A stretch of 64,000 nt of DNA from Mesorhizobium opportunistum WSM2075 (lineage in GTDB: Bacteria; Pseudomonadota; Alphaproteobacteria; Rhizobiales; Rhizobiaceae): the NCBI RefSeq assembly GCF_000176035.2, contig NC_015675.1, positions 6,080,001 through 6,144,000 on the forward strand, given 5' to 3'. This document shows positions 59,227 to 64,000 of the stretch, in pieces. A model generated the notes under the pieces. It did no database searches. It was not told the origin of the DNA and worked only from the letters and a program-made list of their open reading frames with translations. The position numbers and the translations under genes were made by a program. Position 1 is the stretch's first letter. Every line of letters starts with the position of its first letter.

Positions 59227-59249
59227 GGGACGAGACGGCGTCTCGTCCC
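59227..59249 (+). other. Hairpin after the PotD-like gene
   Basis: GGGACGAGAC (59227-59236) pairs perfectly with GTCTCGTCCC (59240-59249) around a 3-nt loop, 20 nt after the binding-protein stop and 18 nt before the permease start. Same position as in two other importer operons of the window. Confidence 0.7.
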
Positions 59250-59267
59250 CACAGCCGGATCGCTGCC

Positions 59268-60128
59268 ATGTCGGTCGAAACACGCCAGAGCCTACCAACA
59301 TTTCGGATGCCGGCAGGCTTCGGTGGCCTTTTGCCGGCGCTGGTGCTGATCGCGCTGTTCTTCGTCGTGCCGGTGCTGGCCCTGCTTTTGCGCAGCATCA
59401 CCGAACCCGAGCCCGGCCTGCAGAACTACGCGACGCTGCTCGGTGACGGAACCTATGCGCGGGTGTTCTTCAACACCTTCCTGGTTGCCGCGGTGGTCAC
59501 CGCCGTCACCGTGCTGGTCGCCTTCCCGGTCGCCTGGATGCTGGCGATCATGCCATCGGGTCTGGCCTCGATCGTCTTCGGCATCATCATCCTGTCGATG
59601 TGGACCAATCTCCTGACCCGCACCTATGCCTGGATGGTGCTGCTGCAGCGCACCGGTGTCATCAACCGGGCGCTGCTCGCCATCGGCGTCATCGACCAGC
59701 CGCTGCCGCTCATCAACAACCTGACCGGCGTCACCATCGGCATGGTCTACATCATGCTGCCGTTCATGATCCTGCCGCTGGTCGGCACGCTGCGGGCGAT
59801 CGATCCGATGACGCTGCGGGCGGCGGCACTGTGCGGCGCAAGCTCCTTCCAGGCATTCCGCCGCATCCTGCTGCCGCTGTCGCTGCCCGGCATCGCGGCC
59901 GGCGGCCTGATGGTCTTCGTCATGTCGCTTGGCTACTTCGTCACCCCGGCACTGCTCGGCGGCACGTCGAACATGATGCTGGCCGAAATGATCGCGCAGA
60001 TGATCCAGTCGCTGCTCAATTGGGGGCTCGGCAGCGCCGCCGCCTTCATCCTGCTGGTCGTCACCATGGTGCTCTACGCGTTGCAGCTGCGCCTTGTCGG
60101 CGCCAGGCGCATGAGCGGAGGCATCTGA
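59268..60128 (+). CDS. Polyamine-type ABC transporter permease (PotB-like)
   Basis: 286-aa permease with six membrane segments and the EAA-type loop IDPMTLRAAALCGASSFQAFRR. It is separated from the second permease by a single nucleotide. Conserved NLLTRTYAWMVLLQRTGVIN is typical of PotB. Confidence 0.88.
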   Translation: MSVETRQSLPTFRMPAGFGGLLPALVLIALFFVVPVLALLLRSITEPEPGLQNYATLLGDGTYARVFFNTFLVAAVVTAVTVLVAFPVAWMLAIMPSGLASIVFGIIILSMWTNLLTRTYAWMVLLQRTGVINRALLAIGVIDQPLPLINNLTGVTIGMVYIMLPFMILPLVGTLRAIDPMTLRAAALCGASSFQAFRRILLPLSLPGIAAGGLMVFVMSLGYFVTPALLGGTSNMMLAEMIAQMIQSLLNWGLGSAAAFILLVVTMVLYALQLRLVGARRMSGGI

Positions 60129-60129
60129 G

Positions 60130-60930
60130 ATGCTGCTCGACTACGAGCGCCTGGGATGGCTGAAAATCGCCCTGCTCGGCTTCACCGCGCTGGTCGCCGG
60201 CTTTCTCCTGCTGCCGGTGGTCTTCATCGTGCTGCTCTCCTTCGGCTCGTCGCGCTGGCTTGCCTTTCCGCCGCCCGGCTGGACACTCAAATGGTATCAG
60301 GAGCTTTTTGCCGACCCGGCCTGGCTCGACGCGGCGCTGACCAGCGCCAAGATCGCCACCATGACGGCGATCCTGGCAGTGGTGATCGGCCTGCTCGCCT
60401 CCTTCGCCCTGGTTCGCGGCCAGTTCCACGGACGCGAGATCCTGCGCGGCCTGCTGCTGACGCCGATGGTGCTGCCGGTGGTCGTCTTCGCCATCGCCAT
60501 CTACGCCTTCTTCCTGCGCCTTGGCCTCGGCGGCACCACGATCGGCTTCGTCATCGCCCACACCGTGCTGGCCTTGCCTTTCGCCATCATCCCGATCGCC
60601 ACCGCGCTTGAGGGCTTCGACAAGTCGATCGAGGACGCGGCAATCGTCTGCGGCGCGAGTCCCTTCGAGGCCAAGCTTCGGATCACCTTGCCGTCCATTC
60701 GCATCGGAATCTTCTCCGCGGCGATCTTTGCCTTCCTCGCCTCGTGGGACGAAGTCGTTGTGGCGATCTTCATGGCCAGCCCCAGCCTGCAGACCTTGCC
60801 GGTCAAGATCTGGGGCAGCTTGCGGTCGGATTTGAGCCCGGTGATCGCCGCCGCCTCCAGCCTGCTTGTCGGCCTGACGCTCGCCCTGATGGTGGTGACG
60901 GCGTTGCTGCAGCGAAAGTTCCGGACATGA
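60130..60930 (+). CDS. Polyamine-type ABC transporter permease (PotC-like)
   Basis: 266-aa permease with EAA loop SIEDAAIVCGASPFEAKLRI. Its TGA overlaps the ATG of the ATPase gene. Together with the PotB-like subunit it forms the membrane channel. Confidence 0.88.
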   Translation: MLLDYERLGWLKIALLGFTALVAGFLLLPVVFIVLLSFGSSRWLAFPPPGWTLKWYQELFADPAWLDAALTSAKIATMTAILAVVIGLLASFALVRGQFHGREILRGLLLTPMVLPVVVFAIAIYAFFLRLGLGGTTIGFVIAHTVLALPFAIIPIATALEGFDKSIEDAAIVCGASPFEAKLRITLPSIRIGIFSAAIFAFLASWDEVVVAIFMASPSLQTLPVKIWGSLRSDLSPVIAAASSLLVGLTLALMVVTALLQRKFRT

Positions 60931-62003
60931 CCCAGCCCTTCCTTTCCATCCGCGGCCTGCGCAAGGCGTTCGGCGCGATCACCGCCGTGCATGACGTCAC
61001 GCTCGACATTCCAAAGGGCGAGTTCCTGACCTTCCTCGGCCCTTCGGGTTCGGGGAAGTCGACGACGCTCTATGCGATCGCCGGCTTCCAGGATCCGAGC
61101 TCCGGCGACGTCCGGCTGGAAGGCAAATCCTTGCTGGCGATACCCTCGCACAAGCGCAACATCGGCATGGTCTTCCAGCGCTACACGTTGTTTCCGCATC
61201 TGAGCGTGGCGGAGAACGTTGCCTTTCCGCTTCGCGTGCGCCGCCGGCCGGAGGCGGAGGTGAAAAAGAAGGTCGCCGACATGCTGGCCCTGGTGCGGCT
61301 GGAAAGTTTCGCTGCGCGCTTGCCCGGCGCGCTGTCGGGCGGCCAGCAGCAGCGCGTAGCACTGGCCCGGGCGCTGGCTTACGATCCGCCGATCCTTTTG
61401 ATGGACGAGCCCTTGTCGGCGCTCGACAAGAAGCTGCGCGAAGAAATCCAGGCCGAGATCCGCCGCATCCATCGCGAAACCGGCGTCACCATCCTTTATG
61501 TCACCCACGACCAGGAAGAGGCACTGCACCTGTCGGACCGGATCGCCCTGTTCAGGGACGGCCGCATCGAGCAGACAGGCACCGGCGAGGACCTCTATCT
61601 GAGACCCGCGACCGATTTCGTCGCCGGCTTCATCGGCAATTCGAATTTCCTTGCCGCCGAACATCTCGGCACCAGCAATGGCACGGCAACGATCCGGCTG
61701 GCGGACGGTTCGGTCGTTTCCGGGGTCAAGGTCAACGGTACTTTCGGCAAAGGCCAGAAGACCCGGCTGATGATCCGACCCGAAGCCTTTCGCATGGAGC
61801 GGAGCCCGACAAGTGCGGAACTCACCGTCGATGTGGTCGATACCGCTTTCTATGGCGAGCGCCGGCGCATCGTCGCGCAGACCGCCGACGGACAGAAGGT
61901 CGATATCAGACCGACCTCCGCCGCCATGCAATCGCGGGATGTGTCGCCATCGAGCCGACAGGTCTTTTTCGACCCGGAGGCCGCGTTCCTGTTTCCCGCC
62001 TGA
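60927..62003 (+). CDS. Polyamine-type ABC transporter ATPase (PotA-like)
   Basis: 358-aa ATPase with Walker A GPSGSGKST, signature LSGGQQQR, Walker B LLMDEPLSALD and a C-terminal TOBE domain (about residues 275-358). Last gene of the FCD-GntR operon, which therefore has its complete importer, unlike the two sugar systems in this window. Confidence 0.9.
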   Translation: MTQPFLSIRGLRKAFGAITAVHDVTLDIPKGEFLTFLGPSGSGKSTTLYAIAGFQDPSSGDVRLEGKSLLAIPSHKRNIGMVFQRYTLFPHLSVAENVAFPLRVRRRPEAEVKKKVADMLALVRLESFAARLPGALSGGQQQRVALARALAYDPPILLMDEPLSALDKKLREEIQAEIRRIHRETGVTILYVTHDQEEALHLSDRIALFRDGRIEQTGTGEDLYLRPATDFVAGFIGNSNFLAAEHLGTSNGTATIRLADGSVVSGVKVNGTFGKGQKTRLMIRPEAFRMERSPTSAELTVDVVDTAFYGERRRIVAQTADGQKVDIRPTSAAMQSRDVSPSSRQVFFDPEAAFLFPA

Positions 62004-62036
62004 GCTTTCCAAAAGTGGCTCGGGATAAACCCCAGG

Positions 62037-62138
62037 CTACGGCAACGCGTCCCGCAAGATTATTCTCGCCGCCTTCTCCGCGATCATGATGACCGGCGAA
62101 TTGGTATTGCCGGAGACGATAGCCGATCGGGATATCGA
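62037..62138 (-). pseudogene. C-terminal remnant of a GMC oxidoreductase
   Basis: The minus strand encodes 33 residues ending in a TAG, with the core SGNTNSPVIMIAEKAARIIL. This is the conserved C-terminal signature of GMC flavoproteins such as choline or alcohol dehydrogenases (typically GNTNAPTIMIAEK). A TGA (62141-62139) precedes it in frame and no body of the gene remains, so it is a deletion scar left between the importer operon and the TMADH-like gene. Confidence 0.68.
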
Positions 62139-62188
62139 TCAGCCGCCGGCAAAGGGTCGTTTGCGGAAACCCATATTTTCAGGTCGCC

Positions 62189-64000
62189 CTATTCCGCCGC
62201 GAGGGCCGTCACTTCCCGCCGGAATGGCAGCGCATCGCCAATATCGGCTTCATCCAGCTCGCGGGCGAAACGGTGGCCGGCGTAAGTTGCCCAGGCGATC
62301 GGACCCGGTGCCTCGGCATCGCCGATGACCTTGATCGATCGGATGCCGCTACGCGCCCACTCGTCGCGCCGTGTTTTCAGCTCGTGCCAGACCCCATCGT
62401 CTTGTTGGCGCGATGTCACCAGCACCGCCGCATCCGCGGCGATGTCGTGTCGGGAACCCGTATAGGCACAGGCGGTGACAACACCGCCCGATACAATGCG
62501 CGTCACGACCCGGTTCAGCACGATATCGACGCCAAGCTCGGCCAGCCGACGATGGATGGCGCCCTGCTCCAGCGTGTTGCGTGTCCAGTCGGACACATAG
62601 GCGGATGGCGTCACCAGCGTCACCTTCGCGCCCTGGCGCGCCATGAGCTCAGCCAGAACGCCCCCCATGTAATAGTGGTCGTCGTCGAACAGCACGATGG
62701 TGCCGGTCGGCACGGTGCCACCCATCAAATCGTCCGGCGTGTAGACCGGCATCGCCGGGTCCGCCGGCATCGGTATGACATGCGCACGCGCCACACCGTC
62801 GCGGCGCCATGTCGAGCCGGTGGCGATGGCGATGTTCTGAAAGCCGAAGGCCAGGATGTCCTCGGTGGACAACCGGCTCTCGAAATAGATGTCGACATTG
62901 GGCATCTGATTGAGCTGATACTGGCGATAGTCGCGCACACGCCCCCAGGCCGAGAGGCCAGGCAAGCGGCACTCGCGGGCGACACGGCCGCCAAGTTCGG
63001 TGCCGGCCTCGGCGATGGCGACCTGATAGCCGCGCTGGCCGAGCGCGCGAGCGGCCTCCAGCCCGGCGGGACCGGCGCCGACGATTAGCACGCTCTCGCT
63101 GTCGCCCTTGGCCTGCATGCGCTCGGGATGCCAGCCCTTGCGCCATTCCTCCATGAAGGTGGGGTTTTGCGTGCAGCGCGAGATCGACATGGTCATGTCG
63201 CCGGTGATGCAGATGTTGCAGCCGATGCATTCGCGGATGTCCTCGATGCGCCCCTCCTCCACCTTCTTCGGCAGAAAGGGATCGGCGATCGACGGGCGGG
63301 CGCAGCCGATGAAATCGAGCGTGCCGGACCTGATCATCCTGACCATGACATCCGGCGACGTGAAGCGGCCGACGCCCACGACCGGCTTCGAAGTCAGCTT
63401 CTTGATGCCGGACACCAGGCTTTCCTGCGCGGCCTCCTCCTTGAACCGCGACGGCCCCGAACAGTCCTCCCAGGCGCCATGGGCCAGGTCCCAGAGGTCG
63501 GGCAGGTCGGCGTGCATCTCGATCAGATCGCGCACCTCCGAATTGGCAAAGCCGAGCTCGCCGATCATCTCGTCCAGCGACAAACGCAGCGTCAGGCCGC
63601 AGGTGTCGCCAATGGCGTCGCGCCCTTCCTCGATCAGCTCGCGCATCAGCCGCGAGCGGTTTTCCAGCGAGCCGCCATATTCATCGTTGCGCTGGTTGGT
63701 GGCGGTGGACAGGAAGTGCTGGATGATGCCGAAGCCGTGCGCGCCGTAGAGGCACACCAGGTCGAAACCCGCCTGCCTGGCACGTCTGAAGGCATTGCGA
63801 TGCCAGCGGCGCAGGTCGCGTATATCCTGCCTGTCCATAGCGCGCGCCTGAACCGGATCGTTGGTGAAAGTCCGGATGGGCAAGGCCGACGGCCCGCGCG
63901 GCACCTCCTTGGTGTAGAGGTTCGGACCGTTGATGCCCGAATAGGCGAGCTGTATGCCTGCCAGCGCGCCATGCTGGTGCATGGCCTTGGCCATCTTGGC
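62189..64000 (-). CDS. Trimethylamine dehydrogenase-like NADH:flavin oxidoreductase (5' end outside the window)
   Basis: At least 600 residues of an Old Yellow Enzyme/TMADH-family protein. The visible part starts inside the FMN TIM barrel (FGIIQHFLSTATNQRNDEYG, GCARPSIADPF). It continues with a four-cysteine 4Fe-4S site (CIGCNICITG plus Cys in SRCTQN) and GWHPERM, then an ADP/FAD-binding half (VLIVGAGPAGLEAARALGQRG). Roughly 80-120 N-terminal residues lie beyond position 64000. Relatives demethylate tri- or dimethylamine, histamine or N-methylated amino acids such as stachydrine derivatives, producing formaldehyde or an aldehyde. Confidence 0.85.
   Translation of the reverse strand, partial: AKMAKAMHQHGALAGIQLAYSGINGPNLYTKEVPRGPSALPIRTFTNDPVQARAMDRQDIRDLRRWHRNAFRRARQAGFDLVCLYGAHGFGIIQHFLSTATNQRNDEYGGSLENRSRLMRELIEEGRDAIGDTCGLTLRLSLDEMIGELGFANSEVRDLIEMHADLPDLWDLAHGAWEDCSGPSRFKEEAAQESLVSGIKKLTSKPVVGVGRFTSPDVMVRMIRSGTLDFIGCARPSIADPFLPKKVEEGRIEDIRECIGCNICITGDMTMSISRCTQNPTFMEEWRKGWHPERMQAKGDSESVLIVGAGPAGLEAARALGQRGYQVAIAEAGTELGGRVARECRLPGLSAWGRVRDYRQYQLNQMPNVDIYFESRLSTEDILAFGFQNIAIATGSTWRRDGVARAHVIPMPADPAMPVYTPDDLMGGTVPTGTIVLFDDDHYYMGGVLAELMARQGAKVTLVTPSAYVSDWTRNTLEQGAIHRRLAELGVDIVLNRVVTRIVSGGVVTACAYTGSRHDIAADAAVLVTSRQQDDGVWHELKTRRDEWARSGIRSIKVIGDAEAPGPIAWATYAGHRFARELDEADIGDALPFRREVTALAAE

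Noticed and set aside
1..64000. CRISPR arrays, tRNA/rRNA genes, insertion sequences, prophage
   Set aside because: No spaced repeats of suitable length, cloverleaf-like segment, transposase or integrase frame was seen in any gap, all of which are under 300 bp.

Overview
The window is dense, GC-rich (by eye well above 60%) DNA with short gaps, ATGA-type gene overlaps and many ABC importers beside catabolic dehydrogenases. That gene repertoire, plus a rhizobial-looking intergenic palindrome at 19602-19669, suggests an alphaproteobacterium of the Hyphomicrobiales, most like Mesorhizobium or another Phyllobacteriaceae member. I saw no rRNA, tRNA, CRISPR array, transposase or phage gene. Assignments are by reading, not by database search.

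Layout. (1) 50-7137: an EhuA-like ABC ATPase, a MocR/EnuR-like regulator, an Lrp/AsnC regulator, a semialdehyde dehydrogenase, an omega-aminotransferase and a medium-chain reductase. The set resembles the accessory genes of ectoine catabolism, but the ring-opening hydrolases are not in view. (2) 7285-14466: an ammonia-lyase homologue without the MIO tripeptide, then a LacI regulator with a carbohydrate ABC importer (no ATPase) and a DUF2961/GH172 protein. (3) 14524-22092: a 2-hydroxyacid dehydrogenase, a DadA-like oxidase, a heterodimeric ABC exporter pair and a small His-rich secreted protein. (4) 22137-33182: a NitT/TauT-type importer, an APH-fold kinase, a HutC-like GntR regulator, a zinc alcohol dehydrogenase, a HisD homologue with altered zinc ligands, an SDR, a HisC-like aminotransferase and a PuuB-like oxidase. 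TATACAA-type operators sit in three gaps, so this looks like one regulon.

(5) 33430-51212: a second sugar-type ABC operon with a TIM-barrel isomerase and a Gfo/Idh dehydrogenase; a convergent SDR/epimerase pair; an isochorismatase-like hydrolase, MarR regulator and enamidase; two AA_synth (DUF1185) proteins; and a BMP-type nucleoside importer with two nucleoside hydrolases. Four promoters here share the element TATGA(C/G)CATCAA(C/T)GA, and two also share a 12-bp -35 block. (6) 51287-62003: S-formylglutathione hydrolase, then an FCD-GntR regulator and its palindromic operator in front of one operon: a third AA_synth, an alpha/beta-hydrolase/flavin-reductase fusion, a luciferase-like monooxygenase, an aldehyde dehydrogenase and a polyamine-type ABC importer. 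(7) 62037-64000: the tail of a decayed GMC oxidoreductase and a trimethylamine-dehydrogenase-like flavoprotein cut by the window end.

My best candidate for an undescribed system is regions 5-6. They combine uptake and hydrolysis of a nucleoside-like N-glycoside, enzymes for the released sugar, and Rut/nicotinate-like enzymes (enamidase, isochorismatase-type amidase, LLM monooxygenase with fused flavin reductase and hydrolase, three AA_synth proteins) that could open a nitrogen heterocycle. This is inference from family membership and shared regulatory DNA; the substrate is unknown.
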